A DNA stretch of 64,000 nucleotides from an uncultured Pelagibacteraceae bacterium (GTDB lineage: Bacteria > Pseudomonadota > Alphaproteobacteria > Pelagibacterales > Pelagibacteraceae): the NCBI GenBank assembly GCA_902580335.1, contig CACHKE010000002.1:62001-126000 (forward strand), in the 5' to 3' direction. Positions 8,578 to 16,478 of this stretch are shown one piece after another. Position numbers and translations under genes: made by a program. The notes under the pieces were generated by a model. The model saw nothing but the letters and a program-made list of their open reading frames with translations. It made no database searches and was not told the origin of the DNA. Each line of letters starts with the position of its first letter. Positions within the stretch are counted from its first letter, which is position 1.

Positions 8578-9755
8578 TGGGCTTATATAACTTTTCAGAT
8601 CAAATCGTCTTCAAAATTTTAAGAGATATTAAACACGGGTATTTAGAGATCACAAAATATAATGGTGAATTATTAAAATTTGGAAATCCTAATAGTCCTT
8701 TAAAATCAGTTTTAAAAATAAAAAAACCAAATTTTACTTTTAACTTAATAAAAGGAGGAAGTGTTGGTTTTGCAGAATCTTATATGAGGGATGAATTTGA
8801 AACTGATAATCTTTCAAACTTGATTGAAATCACTGCAAGAAATATCAAAATAATTTATAAATTTTCTGGTCTATTAGATTTTCCAGTAGTCAATTATGTA
8901 AAAAATTTATTTATTAAAAACACCAGAGATCGAAGTAAAGATAATATTTCAAAACATTACGACTTAGGTAATGAGTTTTTTGCACTATGGCTTGATAAAA
9001 CTTTAACTTACTCAAGTGCAATATTTGATGAGAGAAATAAAGACTTGTCTAATGCACAAAATAATAAATATCAAAAATTAATCGATTTAATAAAACCTAA
9101 TGATGGTGACAAAATTTTAGAGATTGGATGTGGTTGGGGTGGTTTTGCTGAATATTTAGGAAAAAAATATGATGTTAAATTAGATTGCATTACTATATCG
9201 AAAAAACAATTTGAATATGCAAAAAAAAGAATTCACGAGTGTGGCTTAAACGAAAAAGTAAATATTGAAATTAAAGATTATAGAGATTTAAAAAATAAAT
9301 ATAATTCAATAGCTTCAATAGAAATGATAGAAGCTGTTGGACAAAATTACCTAGAAAGTTATTTTAAAACTATTAAAAACAATCTATCAGATGATGGAAG
9401 AGCTGCTATTCAGGCAATTACAATAGATGATAATATGTTTGACCGATATAAAAACAAGACAGACTTTATACAAAAATATATTTTTCCTGGAGGTTTTTTA
9501 CCAAGTAAGAATATTATTAATAGATATGTCTCAGAAAATGGTCTAGCTATCAAGTCATATGACTCCTATGCAGATCATTATTCCGATACATTAGCATTAT
9601 GGAGAAATGAATTTAATAAAAAGTGGGATTTAATTAAGAAACAAGGATTTGATTTAACTTTTAAAAGAATGTGGGAATTTTACCTTTCTTATTGTGAGGC
9701 AGGATTTAAATCAAAAAATATAGATTTAATTCAATTTTCACTTCAAAATAAATGA
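8577..9755 (+). CDS. cyclopropane-fatty-acyl-phospholipid synthase family methyltransferase
   Basis: This is a 392-residue SAM-dependent methyltransferase of the CFA synthase family, close to the typical length (about 380-420). Motifs visible are the N-terminal GGSVGFAESYMRDEFETDNL, SKHYDLGNEFFALWLDKTLTYSSAIF near residues 124-149, the SAM-binding LEIGCGWGGFAEYL, and SIEMIEAVGQNYLESYF and YIFPGGFLPS. It would transfer a methyl or methylene group to the double bond of an acyl chain in membrane phospholipid. I prefer the ATG at 8577 (TGATG overlap) over the TTG at 8574. Because it sits with the flavoprotein and DUF1365, the final product may be a methylated or furan fatty acid rather than a plain cyclopropane; this is inference. 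Confidence 0.9.
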   Translation: MGLYNFSDQIVFKILRDIKHGYLEITKYNGELLKFGNPNSPLKSVLKIKKPNFTFNLIKGGSVGFAESYMRDEFETDNLSNLIEITARNIKIIYKFSGLLDFPVVNYVKNLFIKNTRDRSKDNISKHYDLGNEFFALWLDKTLTYSSAIFDERNKDLSNAQNNKYQKLIDLIKPNDGDKILEIGCGWGGFAEYLGKKYDVKLDCITISKKQFEYAKKRIHECGLNEKVNIEIKDYRDLKNKYNSIASIEMIEAVGQNYLESYFKTIKNNLSDDGRAAIQAITIDDNMFDRYKNKTDFIQKYIFPGGFLPSKNIINRYVSENGLAIKSYDSYADHYSDTLALWRNEFNKKWDLIKKQGFDLTFKRMWEFYLSYCEAGFKSKNIDLIQFSLQNK

Positions 9756-9771
9756 TCTTTAAAGGAAACGA

Positions 9772-10320
9772 ATGATTAAACTTAAAAATAGCAAATCAAT
9801 TTTATTGATAATTTTTCTTTTCTTAATTACAAACTGCTCAAAAAATAGCGCTATGAAACCAGAAGATTTTAAAAATAAAGAACCTAGATTGATTATTGAA
9901 AATTATTTGTCCGGCAATGTAAAAGCTTGGGGTGTGCTTCAAAATAGATCTGGAAAAGTCACAAGACAATTTTCTGCAGATTTAAACGGAAAATGGGATG
10001 GTAAACAACTGATACTCGACGAAAAATTTAATTGGGATGATGGGGAAATTCAAACTAGACAATGGCAGATCACTAAAATTGATGAAAATAATTATGAGGG
10101 TACGGCAGGAGATGTTGTTGGTAAAGCTAAAGGATATTCGTATGGTCCAGCTTTCAAATTTGAATATGTTTTGTTAGTCCCAGTGAAAGGTAAAGAAATG
10201 AAAATTACTTTTGATGATTGGATTTTTAAACAAGATGAACGTGTAGCAATTAACAGGGCTACAATGACTAAGTTTGGTTTCAAAGTCGCTGAATTAACTG
10301 TTGTTTTTGTAAAAGATTAA
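9772..10320 (+). CDS. DUF3833 family lipoprotein
   Basis: The 182-residue product begins with a lipoprotein signal: basic N-terminus, hydrophobic core, and lipobox-like LITNC with the lipidated cysteine at residue 22. Asn at -1 is unusual. The mature part has the DUF3833 features FKNKEPRLIIENYLSGNVKAWG, FNWDDGEIQTRQWQI and a C-terminal FDDWIFKQDE. It is probably anchored in a membrane facing the periplasm; a lipocalin-like lipid role has been suggested for the family but is not proven. A good ribosome-binding site (AAAGGAAA) precedes the ATG. DUF3833 genes commonly accompany the amine-oxidase/DUF1365/CFA trio. The stop shares TTAA with the convergent SDR gene. Confidence 0.85.
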   Translation: MIKLKNSKSILLIIFLFLITNCSKNSAMKPEDFKNKEPRLIIENYLSGNVKAWGVLQNRSGKVTRQFSADLNGKWDGKQLILDEKFNWDDGEIQTRQWQITKIDENNYEGTAGDVVGKAKGYSYGPAFKFEYVLLVPVKGKEMKITFDDWIFKQDERVAINRATMTKFGFKVAELTVVFVKD

Positions 10321-11078
10321 TTTTTTTTTTGATATTTTGTAAGTTTCCCTATTAAGCCAAAATAAATTTTGTTTGGTAAGAAACTTAATATTTTCAATAT
10401 AGTTGTTAAAGATTTTGGAAAATGAATTTCAAAAGAATTTTTGTTTACTAAACCATCATAAATTTTTTCTGCAGCATATTCAGAAGTTTTTAAGAAAGGC
10501 ATTTTAAAATCATTTTTGTCAGTCATCGGTGTTTTAATAAAACCTGGTGAGACAAGACATACCCGAACATTTGATCTACCAAAATCGAAATATAAACTTT
10601 CGGCTAAATTATTTAAAGCTGATTTCGATGGCCCATATCCAGTTGAATTAGGTAATCCTCGATAACCAGCGATAGATGAGACTATAGTTATTGTCCCACT
10701 TTTTCTATCTTTAAAATATTTCTCTACAGCTTTAATACTATTTAATGTTCCGAAAAAATTTACTTTAAATACATTTTCAATTTGCTCAACATCAATATCT
10801 TTTTCTTTCTTGGGATCCCATGTACCAGTTGAGAAAAAACAAATATCTACACTCTGAAAAGTATCTACTATATTTTGAAAAACTTCTTTACATTTATTCT
10901 TATCGGTCACGTCTAATGGAAACGAACTAATATTTTCATGCTCTTCACAAGTCTCTTTTAGTAAATTTTCACGTCTTGCTGATATTGCAACATTCCAACC
11001 TTCTTTGGCAAATTTTATTGCTAAAGCTTTACCAATTCCTGTGCTACCACCTGTGATCCAAATAGTTTTTTTATTCAT
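10317..11078 (-). CDS. SDR family oxidoreductase
   Basis: This is a 253-residue short-chain dehydrogenase/reductase. The nucleotide-binding TGGSTGIGKALA lies at residues 9-20, the catalytic Ser is in TIVSSIAGYRG, and the Tyr/Lys pair is in GYGPSKSALNN, followed by VSPGFIKTPMT. It is therefore expected to be an active NAD(P)H enzyme, but the substrate cannot be read from sequence. Members of this subgroup often occur with the CFA/DUF1365/DUF3833 cluster, suggesting a role in lipid modification or stress. It converges on the DUF3833 gene with a 4-base stop overlap and diverges from tspO with only nine bases between the annotated starts. Confidence 0.88.
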   Translation of the reverse strand: MNKKTIWITGGSTGIGKALAIKFAKEGWNVAISARRENLLKETCEEHENISSFPLDVTDKNKCKEVFQNIVDTFQSVDICFFSTGTWDPKKEKDIDVEQIENVFKVNFFGTLNSIKAVEKYFKDRKSGTITIVSSIAGYRGLPNSTGYGPSKSALNNLAESLYFDFGRSNVRVCLVSPGFIKTPMTDKNDFKMPFLKTSEYAAEKIYDGLVNKNSFEIHFPKSLTTILKILSFLPNKIYFGLIGKLTKYQKKN

Positions 11079-11087
11079 ATTATAAAG

Positions 11088-11570
11088 ATGTATAATACTA
11101 ATATGCTAAAAAATAAATTTTATTCATTAATTCTTTTTTTAATTGTCACTTTTTCTGCATCATTTACTGGAGGTTTGGTCTCAGTTAGCTTCAAAGAGCC
11201 CTGGTATTCTAGTCTTGTGAAATCGAATTATAATCCGCCAGATTGGATATTTGCACCTGTTTGGACAACACTTTACATAATGATGACTTTAGCTATTTGG
11301 TTTTTTTGGCATAGTAAAAAAAGAGATGTAAATACAATTTATATTTATTTTATTCATATAGTTTTTAATGCAACTTGGAGTATTGTTTTTTTTGGACTAC
11401 ATCAAATATTTTTTGCATTAGTTGTTCTTGTGATTTTGATAACTTTGATAATAATTTTGATTATTAGATTTAAACGTGTCAATTTTGTAAGTTATTACTT
11501 AATGATTCCATATTTACTTTGGTGTTTCTATGCTTTATTTCTTAACTATAACTTAATGGTGCTAAATTAA
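11088..11570 (+). CDS. tspO: TspO/MBR family tryptophan-rich sensory protein
   Basis: The 160-residue membrane protein has five hydrophobic segments and the TspO family motifs WYSSLVKSNYNPPDWIFAPVWTTLYIMM and NATWSIVFFGLHQ. TspO proteins bind porphyrins and related tetrapyrroles and tune photosynthesis or oxidative-stress responses in alphaproteobacteria. A second ATG at 11103 gives a more typical N-terminus. TATAAT lies at 11091-11096, which would place a transcript start almost on that second ATG, so the 11103 start (possibly leaderless) deserves consideration. The next gene begins directly after the stop. Its position among lipid-modifying and redox genes supports a stress or light-related role. 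Confidence 0.88.
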   Translation: MYNTNMLKNKFYSLILFLIVTFSASFTGGLVSVSFKEPWYSSLVKSNYNPPDWIFAPVWTTLYIMMTLAIWFFWHSKKRDVNTIYIYFIHIVFNATWSIVFFGLHQIFFALVVLVILITLIIILIIRFKRVNFVSYYLMIPYLLWCFYALFLNYNLMVLN

Positions 11571-12674
11571 ATGGATGATGTTGTAATAGTTGGTGGGGGA
11601 ATAATTGGTGCAGCAACTGCTTATTTCCTATCTAAAGAGGGAAGAAAAGTTAAAGTAATTGAGAGAGACCCAACTTATAAATCAGCTTCCTTTCCGTTAT
11701 CCCTCGGCGGTTTTAGAAGACAATTTTTTCAAACGGAAAATATTTTATTAGGTAAATTTGCTAGAGAATTTATTTTTCAAATACCAGAGTTGCTGAAAAC
11801 AGAAAAAAATCCTAATCCTACTGCAAGCATGGTACCAAATGGATATCTATTAATGTTTGGGCCAGAACATGCAGACGAGCAATATAGGGCTCTTGAAAAT
11901 CATAAAGCATGTGACGCTGGAACAAAAAACATCAAAGGTTCTGAGTTAGACAAGTTTTTTCCTTATATAAACAAAGAAGGAATAGAAACGGCTACATTTA
12001 CTGACAATAAAAGTGAAGGATGGATTGATCCTTTCCTTTTTCACACAGCATTAAAAAGTAAAGCGATAGAGCAAGGTGCAGAATTTGTTAAAGGTGAGGT
12101 TAAGTCTTTATCGGAAATAAATGCTAAAACAATAGTTTCTGCCGCTGGATGTTGGACAAAAGAATTATTGGAGGATATTCCTGTAGAGCCTCAAAAGCAC
12201 ACAGTTTTTAGAGTTAAGTGCCCAAAACATATTCCTGAAATGCCATTAACTGGAGATTTAACAACAGGAGTTTATTGGAGACCTGAAGGTAAAGAGTATT
12301 TAGCTGGCTCACCAAAATCAGTTTTTGATGCTACAGATCTTGAACCGGCCTGGGATGATTTTGAAGAATTGGTTTGGCCTGCTTTAGCTAAAAGAATTCC
12401 AGTATTTGAAGAATTGAAGTTAACCGGTGGTTGGGCAGGTTATTATGATTGTAATAGATTAGACAATAATGCGGTTGTAGGAAAACATCCAAAGTTTGAA
12501 AACGTTTATTTAGCAACTGGTTTTACTGGAAGAGGATTAATGCAAGCACCAGGAATTGGAAGAGCTTTAACAGAACTAATCACAACAGGCTCTTATCAAT
12601 CGATTGATATTTCAAATATGGCAGTAGAAAGAGTATTAGGTGCGAAAGCAAGACCGGAACCTTACGTGTTATAA
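11571..12674 (+). CDS. FAD-dependent oxidoreductase (DAO family, FOXRED1/sarcosine oxidase-like)
   Basis: The product is 367 residues with an N-terminal FAD site, VVIVGGGIIGAATAYFLSKEG, and the D-amino-acid-oxidase-family C-terminus VYLATGFTGRGLMQAPGIGRAL. The segment FPLSLGGFRRQFFQTENILLG resembles FOXRED1-like and sarcosine/dimethylglycine-type oxidoreductases. It probably oxidises an N-methylated or secondary amine, or an amino acid, passing electrons on from FAD. The precise substrate is unknown. Proximity to the glycine cleavage operon makes a glycine-yielding substrate attractive, but that is inference. The ATG directly follows the tspO stop, so the two are probably co-transcribed. It converges on selO with a 42-base AT-rich gap that holds no clear terminator. 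Confidence 0.82.
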   Translation: MDDVVIVGGGIIGAATAYFLSKEGRKVKVIERDPTYKSASFPLSLGGFRRQFFQTENILLGKFAREFIFQIPELLKTEKNPNPTASMVPNGYLLMFGPEHADEQYRALENHKACDAGTKNIKGSELDKFFPYINKEGIETATFTDNKSEGWIDPFLFHTALKSKAIEQGAEFVKGEVKSLSEINAKTIVSAAGCWTKELLEDIPVEPQKHTVFRVKCPKHIPEMPLTGDLTTGVYWRPEGKEYLAGSPKSVFDATDLEPAWDDFEELVWPALAKRIPVFEELKLTGGWAGYYDCNRLDNNAVVGKHPKFENVYLATGFTGRGLMQAPGIGRALTELITTGSYQSIDISNMAVERVLGAKARPEPYVL

Positions 12675-12716
12675 TTTACTTTTAAATGCAAAAAATTTTC
12701 TAATTAATTAATAAAA

Positions 12717-14171
12717 TTAAGTACCACAGAAAGTTTTGTAATCATTAAAAGAGGTGTCCATTTTCAGATAATCCGAAATATTTTCTTGCAGGTCATATGG
12801 TGCTTTTAAAATTTCTAAAAGTTCATTGAATGGCTCAAAATTACTATCGTTGGCTTTTTCTAATACATTTTCAATTTTGTGATTTCTAGGAATCACAAGA
12901 GGATTAACACTTCTCATTAATTTTGAGTAATTTTCTTGAGTATTATTATTTAGTTTTAATCTCTCTAGCCAATTTTTTTTCCAGTTTTGAAAATTATCAT
13001 CTTTATATAAGTCATCATCATAATCTTTAAGATTCATTAAATGACAAAAAGTATTTGTATAGTCTACTTTGTTTTGATGCATCCAAGTTAGCAAATCAAC
13101 AATTAAAAATTTATCTTTGTTATCTTCACCAAATAATCCAAGTTTTTTCCTCATCATGATCAACCATTTTTTCTCATATTTTTTACCAAAAGTATCAATT
13201 AACTCTGTTGCGCTTTTAACCGCCTTATCCTCATTTTCATCAATTAAAGGGATTAAACACTCGGCAAATCTTGAAAGATTCCATTTTGTAATAGCTGGTT
13301 GATTACAATAAGCATATCTTCCCATCCTATCAATCGAGCTAAAAACAGTTTTTGGGTCATAGGCATCCATAAATGCACAAGGACCATAATCGATTGTCTC
13401 ACCAGAAATTGTCATGTTATCAGTATTCATAACACCATGAATAAAACCAACACGCATCCAATTAACTACTAGATCAATTTGTTTATCTATAAGGACGTTC
13501 AAAAGGTCTAAAGCTTTATTGTTTGAATTTATTAGTTTTGGATAATGTCTTTTAATCACATAATTAAGTAAAATTTCTAACTCATCTTTTTTATTACGTG
13601 CTGCAATATATTGAAAAGTTCCAACCCTAATATGACTTGAAGCCACTCTAGTTAGGATAGCACCTTGTAATGGAGTCTCTCGCATTATTTCCTCACCTGT
13701 TTTAGCTACTGCTAAACTCCTCGTTGAGGGAATATTTAGGTGATGCATCGCTTCACTAATTATATATTCCCTTAACATTGGACCCAGTGCAGCTCTGCCG
13801 TCACCATTTCTTGAAAATGCTGTTTTACCTGATCCTTTAAATTGAATATCGTATCTCTCATTATTTTTCGTTAAATGCTCTCCTATTAAAACTGCTCTTC
13901 CATCTCCCAACATTGTGAAATGTCCAAATTGGTGACCAGCATAAGCTTGAGCGATAGCATTAGTCCCTTCTGGAAGAATATTACCGGTGAATAAAGCCGC
14001 TAATTCATTTTCATTAACTTTGGAAAAGTCCAGGTTTAATTCCTGAGCCAAATCTTTATTCATTAAAACTAACTGAGGATTTTTAACGGCAATAGGTTCA
14101 ATATGTTCTTTAAATGCATCAGATAGTCTTGAATAAGAGTTATCGAAATTCCAATTCATAGTATTCTTCAT
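12717..14171 (-). CDS. selO: protein adenylyltransferase SelO (YdiU family)
   Basis: This 484-residue protein is a full-length YdiU/SelO pseudokinase. Recognisable blocks are IAQAYAGHQFGHFTMLGDGRAVLIGE, QFKGSGKTAFSRNGDGRAALGPMLREYIISEAMHHL, PSTRSLAVAKTGE, and HGVMNTDNMTISGETIDYGPCAFMD, which carries the catalytic-loop Asn and metal-binding Asp. SelO transfers AMP from ATP to Ser/Thr/Tyr of target proteins and has been linked to oxidative-stress protection. Selenocysteine, present at the C-terminus of animal SelO, is not expected in bacteria; the chain here ends DYKTFCGT with a cysteine near the tail. It lies six bases downstream of msrA on the same strand, which fits a shared redox-stress role. 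Confidence 0.93.
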   Translation of the reverse strand: MKNTMNWNFDNSYSRLSDAFKEHIEPIAVKNPQLVLMNKDLAQELNLDFSKVNENELAALFTGNILPEGTNAIAQAYAGHQFGHFTMLGDGRAVLIGEHLTKNNERYDIQFKGSGKTAFSRNGDGRAALGPMLREYIISEAMHHLNIPSTRSLAVAKTGEEIMRETPLQGAILTRVASSHIRVGTFQYIAARNKKDELEILLNYVIKRHYPKLINSNNKALDLLNVLIDKQIDLVVNWMRVGFIHGVMNTDNMTISGETIDYGPCAFMDAYDPKTVFSSIDRMGRYAYCNQPAITKWNLSRFAECLIPLIDENEDKAVKSATELIDTFGKKYEKKWLIMMRKKLGLFGEDNKDKFLIVDLLTWMHQNKVDYTNTFCHLMNLKDYDDDLYKDDNFQNWKKNWLERLKLNNNTQENYSKLMRSVNPLVIPRNHKIENVLEKANDSNFEPFNELLEILKAPYDLQENISDYLKMDTSFNDYKTFCGT

Positions 14172-14177
14172 AAAGAT

Positions 14178-14753
14178 TTATTGGCTCCAGATTCTTTTTA
14201 ACAATTCTTCTCTTCCACATGCTTTTTTATATCTAAGATATCTTTCTAATTTAATTTTATAAAAGTCTTGATGATATTCCTCTGCTTTATGAAATTTTTC
14301 AAAGTTTCTAATATAGGTAACAACTTTTTTGTTAAATTTATTTTGTAAATCTTTTATGTCTTTTTCTATTAATTTTTTTTCTTCATCATTTTGATAAAAT
14401 GCAACTGATCTATAACTGTATCCTTTGTCACAAAATTGACCGTAAGCATCAAATGGATCAATATTAACCCAAAAATTTTTTAGTAATTCCTCAAATGAAA
14501 TAACTTTTTTATCATAGATTATTTCTACAACTTCAAAGTGACCAGTATTTCCATACGTAACTTCTTTGTAAGTAGGGTTTTCAGTAATACCTCCAGAATA
14601 ACCAGAAATTACTTCTTCCACACCTTTTAATTTTTCAAATGACTCCTCAACACACCAAAAACATCCCCCAGCGAAATATGCCTTATCTTTTTGAGCAGAA
14701 TATGAAAAATTTACATTAATTAAAAAAAAGAAAATTATGAAAAAATACTTCAT
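14178..14753 (-). CDS. msrA: peptide-methionine (S)-S-oxide reductase MsrA, probably exported
   Basis: The 191-residue protein reduces the S-diastereomer of methionine sulfoxide. The catalytic motif GGCFWCVEESFEKLKGV begins near residue 29, followed by SGYSGG, TGHFEVVEI and NIDPFDAYGQFCDKGYSYRS. An N-terminal hydrophobic segment (residues 2-18, ending FSYSA) looks like a Sec signal peptide, so this copy should act in the periplasm on oxidised envelope proteins. It is first in an msrA-selO pair. No Shine-Dalgarno sequence is visible; instead an exact inverted repeat (14757-14783) lies three bases before the start codon. It could form a hairpin or serve as an operator. Confidence 0.93.
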   Translation of the reverse strand: MKYFFIIFFFLINVNFSYSAQKDKAYFAGGCFWCVEESFEKLKGVEEVISGYSGGITENPTYKEVTYGNTGHFEVVEIIYDKKVISFEELLKNFWVNIDPFDAYGQFCDKGYSYRSVAFYQNDEEKKLIEKDIKDLQNKFNKKVVTYIRNFEKFHKAEEYHQDFYKIKLERYLRYKKACGREELLKRIWSQ

Positions 14754-14756
14754 TAA

Positions 14757-14783
14757 TTATCATAAACAAATTCGTTATGATAA
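14757..14783 (-). promoter_or_regulatory. perfect 9-bp dyad immediately upstream of msrA
   Basis: TTATCATAA (14757-14765) and TTATGATAA (14775-14783) are exact reverse complements separated by nine bases. On the coding strand of msrA the dyad ends only three bases before the ATG. It may be an operator with half-sites 18 bp apart centre to centre, or an RNA hairpin that covers the initiation region. The sequence is seen directly; the function is inferred. Confidence 0.45.
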
Positions 14784-14794
14784 GTCCAGATTTT

Positions 14795-14824
14795 AAAGGT
14801 AGCTACTTATAAGTAGCCACCTTT
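14795..14824 (-). terminator. hairpin downstream of formate dehydrogenase, likely terminator
   Basis: The sequence AAAGGT-A-GCTACTT faces AAGTAGC-C-ACCTTT across a very short loop, giving a 13-pair stem with one A/C mismatch (14801 against 14818). It lies 17 bases past the stop of the minus-strand formate dehydrogenase gene and before the msrA promoter region. There is no long U-tract after the stem on the minus strand, so termination efficiency is uncertain. Confidence 0.6.
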
Positions 14825-14841
14825 ATTAATTATATTTGAAA

Positions 14842-16041
14842 TTATTTTTTTTTGTATTTTGCTGCTTCTTCGGATCCACCAGTAGCAGAACCTTTACTGT
14901 ATGAGTGAGCACCCATACCAGCTAACTGACCATCTTTTACAATCAGATATTGATTTCTAATTTCTTTACCTTCAAAGAAACATTCCAATATTTCTCTTAC
15001 ACCATCAGCATATCTTGATTGTGCAGTCAAGGATGTTCCAGAAGTGTGAGGTGTCATACCATGATGTGGCATGCTTCTCCACACGTGATCATTGGGTGCT
15101 GGTTGAGGAAACCATACGTCTCCAGCGTAACCACTTAATTGACCACTTTTTAATGCTTTTGCAATAGCATCTCGATTACAGATTTTACCTCTTGCAGTAT
15201 TAACAATATAAGCACCTTTTTTCATTTTACTTATCATTGCTTCATCAAACAAGTTTTCAGTTTCAGGGTGAAGAGGACAATTAATTGTCACAACATCACA
15301 AACTTTCACCATAGACTCTACAGACTCATGAAATGTAAGGTTTAATTCTTTTTCAACTGAGTCAGGTAGTTTGTGTCTATCAAAATAATGCAAATGAACA
15401 TCAAATGGTTTCATTTTTCTTAATGCATCTAAACCAATACGTCCTGCAGCAACTGTTCCAATGTGCATACCTTCAACATCATATGATCTTTGAACAGCAT
15501 CAGCAATATTCCAACCACCTTCATTAACAATTCTATGTTGATTATGGTAATCCCTCACCATTGAAACAATCATCATAACGATATGTTCAGCTACAGATCT
15601 TGAATTACAATAAGTAACTTCTACAACATCAATTTTATTATCCATTGCAGCTTGTAAATCAACATGGTCTGAACCAATTCCTGCTGTGATTGCCATTTTC
15701 AAATTTTTAGCTTTAGCAATTCTCTCTTTTGTTAAATAATATGGAAAGAACGGTTGAGAAATTACAATGTCAGCATCAACAATATGTTTGTCAGCTTCAC
15801 ACCCATCTCCATCTTTACTATTAGTCACTACTAACTCATGACCATTGCTCTCTAAAAATTTTCTTAGTCCTAACTCACCAGACACACATCCTAGTAATTG
15901 TCCTGGTGTATAATCTCTTCCTTTAGGGGATGGCAAAGTCATTCCATCTGGGTATTTTTCTATTTTAGGTAATTCTGAAAGTGCATATGATTTAGGCATT
16001 CCACCTTTTGGATCATCATATAATACGCATAATATCTTCAT
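14842..16041 (-). CDS. fdh: NAD-dependent formate dehydrogenase
   Basis: The 399-residue product belongs to the D-2-hydroxyacid dehydrogenase fold and matches the single-subunit, metal-free, NAD-dependent formate dehydrogenase rather than the molybdenum enzymes. Diagnostic stretches are ISQPFFPYYLT (formate-binding region), CNSRSVAEHIVMMIVSMVRDY, GTVAAGRIGLDALRKMKPFDV (a variant NAD site), DVWFPQPAPNDHVWR with the catalytic-region Gln, and HHGMTPHTSGTSLTAQ with the catalytic His. The enzyme oxidises formate to CO2 and yields NADH, completing oxidation of C1 units in the cytoplasm. It is a single-gene unit with its own hairpin terminator. Together with the nearby glycine cleavage operon it points to C1 oxidation for energy. 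Confidence 0.93.
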   Translation of the reverse strand: MKILCVLYDDPKGGMPKSYALSELPKIEKYPDGMTLPSPKGRDYTPGQLLGCVSGELGLRKFLESNGHELVVTNSKDGDGCEADKHIVDADIVISQPFFPYYLTKERIAKAKNLKMAITAGIGSDHVDLQAAMDNKIDVVEVTYCNSRSVAEHIVMMIVSMVRDYHNQHRIVNEGGWNIADAVQRSYDVEGMHIGTVAAGRIGLDALRKMKPFDVHLHYFDRHKLPDSVEKELNLTFHESVESMVKVCDVVTINCPLHPETENLFDEAMISKMKKGAYIVNTARGKICNRDAIAKALKSGQLSGYAGDVWFPQPAPNDHVWRSMPHHGMTPHTSGTSLTAQSRYADGVREILECFFEGKEIRNQYLIVKDGQLAGMGAHSYSKGSATGGSEEAAKYKKK

Positions 16042-16478
16042 TTAAACTCCTGTATATTTTTAAATTTATTTAAGGCATCTAACATTATTTTAGGATCTCA
16101 AGCAATGAATTATTTTTGACATGGATTAGTCTCTTTAAAAATAAATTTATGAATATTCATTGTAAAAAAAATATTTATTAAATGACTTACCAAGCAATCA
16201 AAGGAGACACTTTCATTATAAAAAATTATTGAAATTCTTCCTGATTGAGTGTGGAAAATATTAGGTAAAATCATCAAGTTGAATGTTAAGCTTCCGTTGT
16301 GAATAGAATTGTTTATAAAGGATAGAAATAATCCAACAAATATAATTTTTTTCAACTTATGGTTTATTTCATCTTATAGTTGTAATGCGACATTAAGGTG
16401 CGAACTGGAATGATTAAAATTTGCACAAAACTGAAGCATGTGATTAACTTAATCATTAACTTAATAAGAGGGATAAAA
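16042..16478. other. 437-base intergenic/leader region before the ABC binding-protein gene
   Basis: This is the largest gene-free stretch in the window. It separates the divergent fdh and binding-protein genes. A perfect 12-bp palindrome, ATGAATATTCAT, lies at 16149-16160. A TTGACA box is at 16116-16121 but without a convincing -10 partner. A better -10 (TATAGT, 16375-16380) has a weak -35 (TTCAAC, 16351-16356) at 18-base spacing and would give a leader of about 90 bases. An 81-codon frame on the minus strand (16110-16355) begins at TTG without a ribosome-binding site and I do not accept it. The length suggests regulation of a highly expressed transporter. Confidence 0.4.
16443..16465 (+). 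repeat. 11-bp tandem direct repeat in the binding-protein leader
   Basis: ATTAACTTAAT occurs twice (16443-16453 and 16455-16465) with a single C between, giving a 12-bp period. The second copy runs straight into the AAGAGGG ribosome-binding site. It could be a protein-binding or RNA-level control element, or simply a slippage product in AT-rich DNA. Confidence 0.4.

Noticed and set aside
12675..12716. Terminator between the FOXRED1-like gene and selO
   Set aside because: The gap is AT-only with TTAATTAA self-complementarity but no GC stem.
16116..16121. TTGACA as a promoter for the binding protein
   Set aside because: No acceptable -10 hexamer lies 16-18 bases downstream and it is over 350 bases from the gene.
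16110..16355. 81-codon frame on the minus strand of the leader region
   Set aside because: It begins at TTG without a ribosome-binding site, and its sequence looks like translated AT-rich intergenic DNA, although the first residues are mildly signal-like.
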